DNA of 64,000 bases from Isoetes taiwanensis (taxonomy: Eukaryota > Streptophyta > Lycopodiopsida > Isoetales > Isoetaceae): the NCBI GenBank assembly GCA_021234155.1, contig JAJEKV010000003.1, forward strand, positions 30,675,166-30,739,165, written 5' to 3'. A model generated the notes under the pieces. It did no database searches. It was given only the letters and a program-made list of their open reading frames with translations, and had not been told where the DNA came from. Every line of letters starts with the position of its first letter. Position 1 is the stretch's first letter. The position numbers and the translations under genes are program-made. Below, piece after piece: positions 11,151-23,109 of this stretch.

Positions 11151-12780
11151 CGCTCCGGACGTATACATACAGGGACTTCCCCCTCCCATGGCAATCAGCT
11201 CACCATGAGCAGGGTCCTGCGTCTAACTCGGACCATCCATGGAAAGATGCCCGGGTGAAGGACACGGAGGTGTCATTCGGCCCACGCCTTCAATGGGACT
11301 CCTAAGTCGCGGAAGCGTGAATATATGTTAGCACACAACATAAATCATATATAAATAACCACCACGAAGGGTGGCACATCCATCCAAGTACTAACGGCAA
11401 AGAAGATGCATCTAATCCTAAGGAAAACACCCCAAACCCCAGGTTCCACCCCGGCTCAGACTCCTGTGAGGATGGACTGACGGCTCGGTCTCAAGAGATC
11501 AGCAGACAGAGGTATAACCTGGCGTTGGCTGGCATAGAACAGTGGCTAGGGTAGTCCACTCCATCCGCCCATCCTGTGCACACTTTGCAGATGAGCTGAA
11601 TCAAGCTATGGCGCCATTATAGCCTTCCGGAGACGCAATCCCAAGGTATCACCCTTCGGGACTACTCCGGGTTACATCTCCCCGGTCCGACGAGGCAGGT
11701 CAGAGAAGTGTCCCTTCCCAGAGTCGCAGTGAATCCATGGGTGAGCTAGAGAATACGTGCCGCATCAGTGACCCCCCCATCCGTACCCAACCTACTCCCC
11801 TAACTTTATCTTCAAAGTACAGGATGATCACACCACTGTACCCAGGGAGTGTCAGACCCATACCCGGCCCTCTACGTGACCGGCTATTAGGCCTAGCTCA
11901 CTGAAGGAGTCCCCGTAGCCTTTTATGCTCAGGCGAGACCCCACCCCACACTTCATCACTACGGCCCCTGCGCTCCGGACGTATACATACAGGGACTTTC
12001 CCCTCCCATGGCAATCAGCGCACCATGAGCAGGGCCCTCCGTCTAACTCGGACCATCCATAGAAAGATGCCCGGGTGAAGGACACGGAGGTGTCATTCGG
12101 TCCACGCCTTCAATGGGACTCCTAAGTCGCGGAAGCGTGAATACATGTTAGCATACAGCATAAATCATACATAAATAACCACCACGAAGGGTGGCACATC
12201 CATCCAAATACTAACCGCAAAGAAGATGCATCTAATCCTAAGGAAAACGCCCCAAACCCCAGGTTCTACCCCGGCTCAGACTCCTGTGAGGATGGACTGA
12301 CGGCTCGGTCTCAAGAGATCAGCAGGCAGAGGTATAACCTGGCGTTGGCTGGCGGCTAGGGTAGTCCACTCCATCCGCCCCTCCTGTGCACACTTTGCAG
12401 ATGAGCTGAATCAAGCTATGGCACTATTGTAGCCTTCTGGAGACGCAATCCCAAGGTATCACCCTTCGGGACTACTCCGGGTTACATCTCCCCGGTCCGA
12501 TGAGGCAGGTCAGAGAAGTGTCCCTTCCCAGAGTCGTAGTGAATCCATGGGTGAGCTAGAGAATACGTGCCGCATCAGCGACCCCCGCATCCGTACCCGA
12601 CCTACTCCCCTAACTTTATCTTCAAAGCACAGGATGATCACACCACTATACCCAGGGAGTGTCAGACCCATACCCGGCCCTCTACGTGACCGGCTATTAG
12701 GCCTAGCTCACTGAAGGAGTCCCCGTAGCCTTTTATGCTCAGGCGAGACCCCACCCCACACTTCATCACTACGGCCCCTT
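11151..12780. repeat. 820 bp tandem duplication inside the left LTR
   Basis: The sequence starting CGCTCCGGACGTATACATAC at 11151 starts again at 11971 and runs nearly unchanged to about 12780, giving a period of 820 bases. The right LTR has the unit only once. The duplication therefore arose in this copy or its recent lineage, by unequal exchange or template switching. Confidence 0.88.
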
Positions 12781-13077
12781 GTCTGGTGCTTCAATGATGC
12801 CATAGATTCCACAGCTCGGTGGGATCTTGTACACAGGCCGCATCTAATGGGAATAATACAGGGCTCTATCTAGGAGCATACTATAATACATGGGCTCAGA
12901 GGTCTCTACCCCCCATAATCCCCCATCTCTGGAGTGCTAACTAAGCAAAGAACTACTAAACCATCAACCAAAGCACATACAGAGAGATAAGAATACTCAC
13001 CGTATCAATCAACCTTGGCGAGGAAGAAAAACGATAGTGCAGGAGCGGTCGGCGGAGGTCAGCTATGACAGAGAGAG

Positions 13078-13205
13078 GTCGACTCCCGTGGCTATGGCAA
13101 GACTGCTTATTCCGGCGGCTATGGCGAAAGAGCTTGCTCCGACGGCTATGGCGAAAGAGCTTGCTCCGATGGAGTTGTGGCGAAAAGGCTTGCTCCGGTG
13201 GAGTT
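13078..13205. repeat. Short tandem repeat, about 28 bp unit
   Basis: A unit close to GGCTATGGCGAAAGAGCTTG plus CTCCGA recurs about four times with drift inside the element interior. Reading frames across it are by-products of the repeat. Confidence 0.75.
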
Positions 13206-13285
13206 GTTGCCTCCACAACGTGGGTTTACCAAAGGCAAACCTCTAATTTAAATATGGAATAGATGCACTATAAATACTAGAAAGA

Positions 13286-13345
13286 AGTTGGCTTATCGGT
13301 AAAGGTGTTGGCTTGGGTGCAGAAGATCAGGGGTTCAATCCCATG
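13286..13345 (+). other. tRNA-like pol III promoter module
   Basis: TGGCTTATCGG fits an A box, and GGTTCAATCCC about 35 bases downstream fits a B box perfectly. A second, weaker module follows at 13430-13492 (GTTGGCAAAATGG ... GGTTCAAAACT). They cannot fold as intact tRNAs by eye. They resemble the head of a tRNA-derived SINE, perhaps two in tandem, carried inside the LTR element. Confidence 0.5.
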
Positions 13346-13936
13346 ATGTGCCTTTTTCTTAAAAGAGCTGCTAATTGGATAAAACAGAACATTAGATATG
13401 TATATAGAATATATATTTTTATATAAAGAGAGTTGGCAAAATGGAAAGAGTGTTGGGTTGGAAGTGGGAGGTCATGGGTTCAAAACTGGTCGAATGCAAA
13501 AAAAAAATGAGGTTAAATTTTATACTACGCGTATTTTATACGGCGGAACCGTATAAGGGCGCTGACTGCAAAATACGCTCATAACTTTTGATTTTAAACA
13601 CCCAATCCACAGACAGCGCCCATTTTGGGTTCTAGCCTTGGGGTCGCCATTTTAACCTCGGGAAACGTGCCCCTAGGGTATTTGGGATGTGCCCGAGCCG
13701 TTGGAGCCATTTTCGCCTTCATCCGAGCTACCTATAAAAAATTATGGCCCATCTAAACCTGGGTCCTCCAACTACATCTTTTTCCCTCCAAAATCACCCT
13801 AACCTTCCTAAATCTCAAACAATTTATTACATCAACCAAAAAGTTGGGCAGTCCAACTAGCTTAAACTCGCACTCAACTACCGAACTAACGGGTTAAAGA
13901 TTTGGTCAGTGCTATGATTCTGGTCAACCAAAATCA

Positions 13937-13950
13937 TGGCTCTGATACCA
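13937..13950 (-). other. Primer-binding site for initiator tRNA-Met
   Basis: The minus strand reads TGGTATCAGAGCCA one base from the LTR edge. TGGTATCAGAG is complementary to the 3' end of plant initiator tRNA-Met, the usual primer of plant Ty1/copia and TRIM elements. Confidence 0.85.
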
Positions 13951-13951
13951 C

Positions 13952-15600
13952 TGTGACGCTCCCCGAACATATACGGCGATCCGGACGTATACATACAGGG
14001 ACTTCCCCCTCCCATGGCAATCAGCTCACCATGAGCAGGGCCCTCCGTCTAACTCGGACCATCCATGGAAAGATGCCCGGGTGAAGGACACGGAGGTGTC
14101 ATTCGGCCCATGCCTTCAATGGGACTCCTAAGTCGCGGAAGCGTGAATATATGTTAGCACACAGCATAAATCATATATAAATAACCACCACGAAGGATGG
14201 CACATCCATCCAAGTACTAACGGCAAAGAAGATGCATCTAATCCTAAGGAAAACACCCCAAACCCCAGGTTCCACCCCGGCTCAGACTCCTGTGAGGATG
14301 GACTGATGGCTCGGTCTCAAGAGATCAGCAGACAGAGGTATAACCTGGCGTTGGCTGGCATAGAACAGTGGCTAGGGTAGTCCACTCCATCCGCCCCTCC
14401 TGTGCACACTTTGCAGATGAGCTGAATCAAGCTATGGCGCCATTGTAGCCTTCCAGAGACGCAATACCAAGGTATCACCCTTCGGGACTACTCCGGGTTA
14501 CATCTCCCCGGTCCGATGAGGCAGGTCAGAGAAGTGTCCCTTCCCAGAGTCGTAGTGAATCCATGGGTGAGCTAGAGAATACGTGCCGCATCAGCGACCC
14601 CCGCATCCCTACCCGACCTACTCCCCTAACTTTATCTTCAAAGTACAAGATGATCACACCACTATACCCAGGGAGTGTCAGACCCATACCCGGCCCTCTA
14701 CGTGACCGGCTATTAGGTCTAGCTCACTGAAGGAGTCCCCGTAGCCTTTTATGCTCAGGCAAGACCCCACCCCACACTTCATCACTACGGCCCCTTGTCT
14801 GGTGCTTCAATGATGCCATAGATTCCACAGCTCAGTGAGATCTTGTGCACAGGCCACATCTAATGGGAATAATACAGGGCTCTATCTAGGAGCATACTAC
14901 AATACATGGGCTCAGAGGTCTCTACCCCCCGTAATCCCCCATCTCTGGAGTGCTAACTAGGCAAAGAACTACTAAACCATCAACCAAAGCACATACAGAA
15001 ACTAGAGATAAGAATACTCACCATATCAATCAAGGGTTAGCCTAACAGGTAAACCACAGAGAAAAACAGAGAGAGAACATACCACAGAGAGGCGCTACGC
15101 TATAGATCAACAAAGAAGCCTAACAGAGGCGCTAACCTACTAGAATCACAACTAAGCTAACTATGTACTAACCGGAACCATAGCTAGCTCCACTATCCCT
15201 CTGGGTCGCCATCCTTCTGGCTAGAACAGGGTCGAACAGCATCTCAGGGTTGGGCAGCATCTCCTCCTCCATCTCTGATTGCCCCAAATCGAATTGGGGC
15301 AAATTGGGGTGCAACCCCCAATTTGGGTGTCCCAAATTGGAAACTCTGCCTTGCCCAATCGATTTGGGCCAGGTGGCGACTTTAGGTTGGTTAATATTAG
15401 CTACTTTGGTATTTTAGCCCTTTTTAATATTAGGTTAAGCCCTAAATTCGAATTAGGGTTTTAGGTTAGGTTTCCACTTTAATAATGAATTATTAACATA
15501 GCTAACCTTAGCTTATGAATAATTAATGTGCCATTAATAATTCATAATGACATGTCATGTATTTTACTCAAAAAGGCGTATAAATATGTGGAACGTCACA
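13952..15600 (-). repeat. LTR of the non-autonomous element (right copy)
   Basis: This 1649 bp LTR has TGTGACG...CGTCACA ends and abuts the primer-binding site. Its part from 13952 to about 15035 matches the left LTR. The remaining outer portion (15036-15600) has no counterpart there. Confidence 0.8.
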
Positions 15601-15605
15601 ACAAC

Positions 15606-16248
15606 TCTGCTGAACGGATCTGAAATCTGCTACTCTTGAGAACTGTAGTCCGTTCTGCTAATCGCAGGAACTATCCTTTGGCATTGTTCTTCAGTTCATA
15701 AGTATTGACCAACGCTGAGACATCATTCTTCGCCTTTCATGTAGCAGAGTTTCCCTCCCTTTTGTTTGTTCGTTTGCAATAAATTATGTGGGCGATTTTT
15801 TGTTCGAGGTTGTACTATGGCTAATAAGTACCGGTTTTATTTTCCCTGTCGGATAATCCACGGAATTCAACAATTTATATATGGAACTGGTTCCGCCACT
15901 CAGCCATGCTAAACGGTGAACTGGTAATTTAAAACGGAAAAAATGGCTTTACCCCGGAGTTTCCCCAATGCTGCACTGCTCTTTCTACTTCTAGCATTGT
16001 CTTAAAGTTTACATGGGTTTTAGTGGAAAAGGATAGTACTATACCTTAGTGCAATTGAAGAAAAGTGATTAACAACAACGCAGTACCTATACTCTACCTA
16101 TGATGGTGATGATATAAGTTGGCAGCAGATCAGTCATAAAAAAAGAGGGAGAGGCCAAAAAAAGATCTATTCTGGACCTATTAGGGTTAGTCCAAGAAAG
16201 GCAGCTATTCAATCCAGAATAGCTAAGAATAATTATAAAATTGTTTAA
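15606..16248. other. No gene seen; probable LINE 5' flank
   Basis: No coding frame is convincing. The last part may be the 5' leader of the plus-strand LINE that starts coding at about 16249. About 16015-16090 is a diverged relative of 10217-10310. Confidence 0.5.
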
Positions 16249-17170
16249 ATGATAAAGTCTATCAAAATGATTACTTGGAATCTCCAAGGGATAAATAATA
16301 GTATCAAAAGGAATAGACTTAAAGTTTGTCTTTCTAACCTTTGCCCTGACATTCTTTTTATCCAGGAACACAAGATCCATGATCCCAATCATGAAAGGAT
16401 TATTTCTAATATTCTTCCTCCTAATTATAATATTTGGTCCATTGTTGCTAATAAATCGTCTGCAGGTATAGCCATAGCATGGAGTCACAAGATTAACATG
16501 GAATATATTTATATGGTCAATGACACCAATGGAAGATGGCAGACTCTTGTCGGTAGTAAATTCATGCAAGATTGCCTTTACTAATGTCTATTCTTACCAT
16601 GAACCTTCAGAGAGATCTATGATGTGGAGTAGAATCAACAGCAGTTTGAGTAATCTGGAAGTGGAGGAATGTGTTATATGTGGAGATTTCAACATGGTCA
16701 CAGATAGATTTATGAAAAATAAGAATTTCAGGAATCTTCTTCCTCAGGAAAGATGTGCATGGGACAACCTTCTCTCTTCTCATAATTTAACCTTGGCCAG
16801 AACCAAACCCCAAGCCTTTAGTTGGTCTGACCATAGAATAGATCCTATCTGTTGCCTCCATGATAGGTATTACCTAAGTGAAAATCTGTGGAACAGCAGC
16901 AATAGAGTTGAAAATCTTGAAGGTTACACAATCTCTGATCATTATCCCCAGCAAATTATCATATCAGGGGATGACAATGGCAATAAAAGAAAAGCCTACT
17001 TCAAAATGAATACAAGTTTGATGGATAATGATGATTTCATGGTCAAGCTTGAGGAAATCATCAAAGGCTGGATGTACTGGTGGATTGACATGGCCAAACA
17101 AATAAAATGTTGGCTCAAAGAATGGGGCAAGATATTTACAATCAAAATAAAGCTCATCTTCAGAATTTAA
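16249..17170 (+). pseudogene. LINE endonuclease domain, frameshifted
   Basis: The first frame begins MITWNLQGINNSIKRNRL and contains LFIQEHK, both typical of the LINE AP-endonuclease that nicks target DNA. It breaks near 16560 and continues in another frame with VICGDFNMV, TKPQAFSWSDHRIDP and the catalytic-site marker ISDHYP. One frameshift therefore separates the two halves. The protein would not be made whole. Confidence 0.82.
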
Positions 17171-17228
17171 GACAAAGCATTATTACAGCAAGTGATGAGC
17201 AAAAAGTGGAGATAAAAAGGCAGATTAG

Positions 17229-18725
17229 ATGGAGGAAATCAAAATTGCAAAAGGATGGAAATTGAAGGCTAAAATAAAAGAGTTAAAGGAAGACGAGAGA
17301 TGCAACTCCAAATACTTCTTCAATAAGGCCAGATTCAGAATCAAGAGGAATCATATTTATGAGGTCATGGTGGAAGAAAATTTAATTTCTGAAGATAAAG
17401 ACCTCAAACAAGCTGCAGTTGATCATTTCAAAAAGCTTATGGGCTCCAATATGGATTCTACTCCCATGGTTCATTTGTCTAAATAAAAAGGTCAATGATG
17501 ATCAGAACTCATATCTTACTAAACCTTTTGTGAATGATGAGCTTTTGCAGGTTGTCAAAAATATGGAAAATGGCAAGACCCCTGGCCCTGATGGCCTTCC
17601 AGCAGAATTCTTTAAAAAGACTTGGCCCTTGCTTGGAGATAGTATCACCAAAGTGGCCAATGAGTTCAGGGAGACAAAGATATTGGATGCAAGAATTAAT
17701 ACCAGTTTTATTGCATTAATTCCTAAGATTGATTCTCCTAACACCTTCTCGGATTACAGACCTATTTCTCTTTCTAATGTTATATACAAGATTATTTCAG
17801 GAGCTATTGGCTTGAGACTTAAGACCATTTTAGACATCATTATTAGTAGTTCTCAATCAGCCTATCTTAAAGATAGGTTTATTTTGGACAATGTGGTAAC
17901 AGCTATTTTGGGACTGCAATGGGCAAAAGATTCTAACCAAGATGTGGCTCTTCTAAAACTCGACATCACCAAGGCATTCGATACAGTAAGTTGGAATTTT
18001 CTATTTAGATGTTGCAGGGCTCTTGGTTTCAGTAATGAGAGCATTCAAATATTTGAAGCCATTCTGCACATCTCAAGATCAGCAGTTCTCATCAATGGTG
18101 AGTGCAGTCCATTCTTCACAATCCAAAGAGGCGTAAAACAAGGTTGCCCTCTCGCCCCTTTCCTTTTTTTGATTATTATGGAAGCTCTCCATTGTAGGCT
18201 GGAGGTAGCAAAGAATACTAACCTTATTAAAGGTCTAAGGCTCCCTGAAAATCCTCAGGCAGATCAAATTCTAAACGGGCATTTTGCAGATGACACTTTT
18301 ATTTTAATCTCAATGGATGAGAATTCCATTACAAATGCTCAAAGAATCCTTGGAGAATTTGGTGAAGCTTCAGGGTGTAAAATTAACCCTGCAAAATCAG
18401 CAATCCAAGCAAGAGATCAAGAAAAGGGAGAGGTGATGGCTGTAGCCATGGGGTGTAAGTATAACTCTCCCAGCACTAGTTCAAAAATCCTGGGTCCCCC
18501 TTTGCAATCAGAAGCAATGCTTCCGATCTTTGGGGAAATATTATTGAAAAGTTCTACAAAAAGGTTGATACTCTGAACTCAGAATATCTTTCTGAAAATG
18601 GTAGGGCAGTTATTGCTAATTTTATGATTTCTTCTTCTCATGTGTATCAATCATCAGTTATTCTTGCTCCAAAAAAGATTTCTAACAAGTTGCAGGGTAT
18701 TATTGGTAGATTCATTGCTTGTGGG
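17229..18725 (+). pseudogene. LINE reverse transcriptase
   Basis: Frames 17229-17486 and 17419-18576 together give the reverse transcriptase: GKTPGPDGLPAEFFKK, DYRPISLSNVIYKIISG, LLKLDITKAFDTVSWNFL, RGVKQGCPLAPFLFLI and the catalytic box HFADDTF. Two frameshifts (about 17450 and 18570) and a loss of frame between 18576 and 18756 break it. The order and spacing fit plant L1 elements. Confidence 0.86.
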
Positions 18726-18755
18726 CAAAACAGATGATGCTGGCACCCGGTCTCA

Positions 18756-19859
18756 ATGAAAGAGTGTTGCAAATCAAAAAGTAATGGAGGACTGGGAATT
18801 ATTAATATTGAGAAGCAAGGGATGGCCTTGGCTGCCAAATACTTCTACAGGGCCTGCTATAACTCCATCAAGCACCCTATTTCCATTCTGATAAGGCACT
18901 ATATTGGTAAATGCCATCCTTATGGATGGAGATCTCTGAAAATGGAGCTTCCCCACTCGATCTTCTTCCCCTTTACTGTCCCAAATTCCACTCCAGGTAT
19001 TATCAAGAAATGGATCAAGGCTTGGGATCAAATCAAGGGGATGTACACTTGGAAAGAAGGATGGTCCATGGATCAAACTATTTTTTGGAATCCAGCTGTC
19101 CTTCTCAATAACCCCAATCTCTGCCTGGCTTGCCACTTTCCTGATCAGGCCATGCTATGGAAGAGTAAAGGAATCATCTTCATCAGGGATCTTTTTGATA
19201 TTAATGGCATTATTACCTTTGACAACTCTACTTTGGCAGAGGAAGGAATGCAGACCAGAACCCTTTATGAGAACATCCTCACTGCCATCAATCATAACCA
19301 TTGAACAAATGAAGAGAATTCCTGGCTAAATGATGGACAAGATGGTTATACAGTCAGGAGAGCCTATAAATATCTCATGAAGGGAGAAAAAGTCACTATC
19401 CATACAAAATGGGAGGTTCAATCGGATAGATGTATCAAGAATCTAAGGTTTACGTGGAAGAGCCCCATCAATCCGAAGATCAAATCATTCATGTGGCAAT
19501 TATGGCATAAAGCTTTGGCTACTAACTCGAAAAGATACAAGTTATCCATGGCCAATTCAGATATCTGTGAAAGATGCCTTGGAGCAAAGGAAGATGAAAA
19601 TCATCTTTTTAGAGGTTGCCTTTGGTCTGAGTGGACTTTAGAGCTTGCCTCAGGAATCCTGGGCTATGATTTAATTCATCTCAGTGAGAAAGACTTTTTT
19701 ATGCCAGAGAACCCCAATGATTGGAGAATCTTCGTCCTTCTTTGGAGGATCTGGAAGGGCAGGAATTCCTTCATTTTTAATTGTGAAATTATTCCACCAG
19801 AAGGAATAATTAAACAGTTTCAATTTGATGTTAAGTGGATTCAAGAGATTAATGGTTGA
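18756..19859 (+). pseudogene. LINE C-terminal region with zf-RVT-like motif
   Basis: Frame 18756-19304 reads KSNGGLGIINIEKQGMALA, the conserved stretch after plant LINE reverse transcriptases. Frame 19377-19859 reads SPINPKIKSFMWQLWHKALA then ICERCLGAKEDENHLFRGC, the Cys/His pattern of the zf-RVT domain. A frame break lies between them. The domain is thought to bind nucleic acid; the function here is lost. Confidence 0.82.
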
Positions 19860-19990
19860 TTCTATTATTGCAGGTACTTTATTTCTGCTGGTGCGCAAAC
19901 TTAAATGGAGGAAGATAACCATCATCCAATTAAATTGGGATTATGTCAACTCCAAAATCACGCCAACCTGCTATTGTCTTCTAGGGGGTT

Positions 19991-20344
19991 TTTGTTTTTT
20001 TTAATCTTTTTTTTTGGACTTCAAAAATAACATAAGGTTGCGATTCACGTGTGACTTTTCATATGCGAATTGAAATATGCAAAAATGAAGAGCAAGTTGC
20101 TAACATAGATGAGACCAAAATTGCTTGCTCGATAGATGATAATATTAGGTTTGATAATAATAGATTGCATTATTTGCGAGGCAATTCCAGACTCGAAATT
20201 ATCGATACATGGCACAAATATCATACAAAAATATCATATATTCCAATAAAACATTAAGGGATCAATCCATGTTTTTCCACGTGTTTAACAAGGTGTGGTT
20301 CCATGTCAGCCGTTCTATCCAGTTCTGGGTATGAATCTAACACT
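19991..20344. other. No gene seen
   Basis: T-rich runs are followed by unremarkable sequence between the LINE tail and the phosphatase-like frame on the other strand. Confidence 0.5.
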
Positions 20345-20893
20345 TCACCCCTTTGTCATCCCCATAGCCAAATTATGCATAATAGACACAAACTTCACCA
20401 GAAAATCATCTGTCGCAAAGTTTTTTGGATCGTAAGATGGTGGATTCAGGGCCTGCATTTGATTGTAGAAGCATTTGAGAGCATCATCATCCACTATGAT
20501 TATATCATCCTTATTCTCGATACCAAGTTCGTTCATCATGTTACTCAAGTGTTTGATGAAGATAGGCTTGCCTGTTGGATCCTTGGGATTAGTGAACTTC
20601 ACACATTTGTTCGATCCCAAAAGGTCAACCAATGTCTCACGCATTCCCCGGTGCCTCCAAAGTATCCTTGATGTTCCTTAGTTCCATGGATGACCAAATA
20701 CCAACTCGAAATAACTTGAATGCCTCATCTAGCATCTCCTTCAAGTGCGGCCGCGGATAGATCCACTTGGTGTTTGATTCTACTGGTGTCTGATGAAACT
20801 GATCTCTAGCCACTTTATTTTTCGGAAAAGTCTTGCAAAGGACTCCGTTTAGGTCGAACACCACAACCTTCTTAGAAACGCAATGGAAGCTGA
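20345..20893 (-). pseudogene. FCP1/NIF-like (HAD) phosphatase domain, frameshifted
   Basis: The minus strand from about 20893 reads VVFDLNGVLCKT, then WIYPRPHLKEMLDEAFKLF and VGIWSSMELRNI. After a one-base shift near 20640 it continues with KPIFIKHLSNM and IIIVDDDALKCFYNQ. These are the blocks of the NLI-interacting-factor/FCP1 phosphatase domain. The signature is DLNGV rather than DxDxT/V; plants have a subgroup with DLNG, whose phosphatase activity I cannot assess. TTTCAG before the start looks like a splice acceptor, so this may be the last exon of a larger gene. It follows the ParB-like fragments on the same strand, but a single transcript is not proven. Confidence 0.72.
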
Positions 20894-20939
20894 AACATCA
20901 AACATGTATCCGGGTGACAAGATAACGATAACACAAACA

Positions 20940-21085
20940 ATACAAATGCGCCAAGCGTGATTTGAGATAGTCAATCAAATCGCGCTCGGCGTGATTTAGT
21001 TTGACAACGAAAAATAATCAAAGCACGCCTGGCGCGATTTAATTCAAAGGTAATACAAATTAAATCACGCTTGGCGGGGCGATTT
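20940..21085. repeat. Cluster of CACGCC-GGCGTG palindromes (intron-like)
   Basis: Four versions of TCACGCnnGGCGTGA occur here: GCGCCAAGCGTGA at 20948, CGCTCGGCGTGA at about 20983, CACGCCTGGCGCGA at about 21024 and CACGCTTGGCG at about 21066. They are spaced 32-45 bases apart. They lie between the phosphatase-like exon and upstream coding sequence, in what looks like an intron. Confidence 0.75.
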
Positions 21086-21099
21086 AAATGGGCAAGGCC

Positions 21100-22350
21100 A
21101 TACCTATCATCTTGGTTTATTTAAAGGTCGTCGTCGTCATTCTCCCCTTCGCCACCCTTAATCTTACGTCTTCTTACGATTTGTTAGAATTGTTATTTTC
21201 TATTAGTTCCATTGCGTCCTTCACAACTGACATTATTTTACTATTGATTTGGCAAAACTGTGAATCACTAGAGCTGCCTTGGTTGCCTTCAGGTTTGGTT
21301 TCCCATGTCAATTATTTCATTGTTAACTTTGTGAATCTACTCTATTGTTGCTTGCATCACCCGCAATGTGGGCAAAGATATTCCCTAAGTTCGCCGCCAT
21401 CCGCGGTACTTTGAGCAGCCGGTTTAGCGACTATTTGTTCATTATTGCTTTCCTTATCGGTGCGGATTACTAGTTCCCTCACGAAGCAGCGTCCACTTCC
21501 GAATTGGACAAGTCTGAGACTTTTGATTGTTGATGATTTCAGGTTGCCATAAGGGCCTTTAGGAGATTTGGCAAGCACATGCATGAGGAATGGTTCAAGA
21601 AAGTCTTTGGCCGCCCATCACTCACAAAGCGGTGACATCTTCTTGCACCCATAAGAGCCTCTCGGGCAATATAACCTCAACATGAAGCTCCAAGCGGGTT
21701 GTATCAATTGGAGCAAATGCCTCGACGAGGTAAGCAGCCATAGGCGGGGAAATCCATTTTTTATTTAAGGGGCCCTTCTCCTTAGTTTGTAGCTCGTACT
21801 TGATTTCCCCACTTAGGAGGGGGTCCCGATCCTCATCCTCTTTTGACTCATCTGATTCGATCGATCGATCCGTATGAAAGAATATAGTTCTTAAGTCCGG
21901 ATCATCTAGAAGAAAACATTCCCATGCACCGCTATTGTCACCCTTGGCCTTAGCAATATCATATTCCTCGTCGACAAACATGGTTATCATAATAAAGATC
22001 ACATGTGCCATCTTCCGATTACGTTCATGACTCATTATCCTTAACATCATATATTAGGCATCCCTCCCTAATAACTTTGAGGCACTCGGATCATGAGCAG
22101 CCGGATAGTGCATGCAGATGTGACTCACGGAAAAAGGACAAACGATGACAATAGTGAAGGACCTCTCGGTTGTCAATCCTATACACGGTGGTAAAGAAGC
22201 TGCTTTGTAGTCCTTCCGGGTTCATGCCCATATCTCCTCTCCCACCCTGTTTGTCCAACACAAAGAGTGATATATTTTAAGGCGAAGTTGATTACGGCAA
22301 GAGACCTTTGTACCCAATGGAGACTAAATCTTGGGCCGGTGTCGTCTTCT
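21100..22350 (-). pseudogene. Unrecognised coding fragments between ParB-like and phosphatase parts
   Basis: Minus-strand frames 22050-21622 and 21584-21357, with a continuation to about 21120, look like real coding sequence broken by shifts. They include VDEEYDIAKAKGDNSGAWEC, LDTTRLELHVEVILPERLLW-like text, PKGPYGNLKSSTIKSLRLVQ and AMELIENNNSNK. I recognise no domain. Their position and strand suggest that they belong to the same decayed gene as the ParB-like exon upstream and the phosphatase domain downstream. Confidence 0.4.
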
Positions 22351-23070
22351 CAATAATCTTCTTCACAAGGGCCACTTTTCTTCTCAACTTCGGCCATTAC
22401 CTTAGGGGTAGAGTCTCCTTATATTTTGTATTTTTAGCCTTCCAATTCTTTAGGAAGTCCTTTGACCAGAATACAAACTTCTTGATGTCATCATTCTTGA
22501 CCTTGTATTTGTCCAACAATCCAATTTCGGATAATGCCACATCCCCGATAGCCTTTGTAACTCGGCTCCCTACAGTGACTTCATTGTCACGTACATCCTT
22601 TACATGGCTACAGCACTCAACGAAGGACATCCTATCCTTGGTGAAAGCACCCTTCTTGTATAAGACTTCCTTCTTTAAGCACCGGTCTAAAACCCAAATG
22701 GTCTCGGCCGTCGTCTAGCCCCCGAGTCTTTCTCATCTCTGTCATATTCAAGTCAAAGATGCTTACATCAGCGGGAGGCACCCTACCCATAGTATCGGCA
22801 GCTTCCTTTGTGCATAAAGCGTCCCGGAATTCATTCCACTTTTGCCATCTTGCATCCTTACAAAACACAATCTTATCACGAGTCATTGGTTGGGCTGACA
22901 CGCTAGATGAGCTTTTCGGAAAGGATACGCAATGTCATCACCACCTTTTTTTTTCTTTGATTTTCTTGCAATTTTCTTCTTCTCTGTATAATTTATGCGG
23001 CGAGTCCGCTCCAATGACTTGAAAGCCTCAAACTTTGACCCGCCATGCGGTGGGTAATGGGCAACCATAT
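22351..23070 (-). pseudogene. Coding fragments downstream of the ParB-like exon
   Basis: Minus-strand frames 23068-22883, 22901-22632 and 22630-22397 follow one another with frame changes. They include GSKFEAFKSLERTRRINYTE followed by a Lys-rich stretch, ARWQKWNEFRDALCTKEAAD and GLLDKYKVKNDDIKKFVFWS. The text is charged and plausible as protein but matches no family I know. It begins right after the palindrome-filled intron next to the ParB-like exon. Confidence 0.42.
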
Positions 23071-23109
23071 TCGGCAGGCGTGGCGCGGTTGCTCCACGTA
23101 TGGACTGCC

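Larger units (their letters stand above)
11126..15600 (-). mobile_element. Non-autonomous LTR retrotransposon (LARD/TRIM type)
   Basis: The element begins TGTGACGCTCC at 11126 and ends GGAACGTCACA at 15600. It is flanked on both sides by ACAAC (11121-11125 and 15601-15605), a five-base target duplication. The right LTR is 13952-15600. Next to it lies a primer-binding site for initiator tRNA-Met on the minus strand, so the element points leftward. The interior (about 13014-13951) has no gag or pol frame. The left LTR matches the right one over its inner part but loses homology after about 13013 and carries an 820 bp tandem duplication. Movement would need proteins supplied by another element. 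Confidence 0.82.
16249..19990 (+). mobile_element. Plus-strand L1-type LINE
   Basis: The element runs from an AP-endonuclease start through reverse transcriptase to a C-terminal zf-RVT-like region. No ORF1 is recognisable upstream, so it is 5'-truncated or its ORF1 has decayed. There is no clear poly(A) run; the downstream sequence has a T-rich run at 19988-20015. It resembles the LINE at 1-3.7 kb in block wording but is a distinct copy. Confidence 0.85.

Noticed and set aside
11852-12085. Reading frames in the LTR element at 11-15 kb
   Set aside because: They lie inside LTR repeats, recur with the repeats, and show no gag or pol features.
13286-13345. Functional tRNA gene
   Set aside because: Only the A and B box resemblances are present; I could not pair an acceptor stem or anticodon arm by eye.
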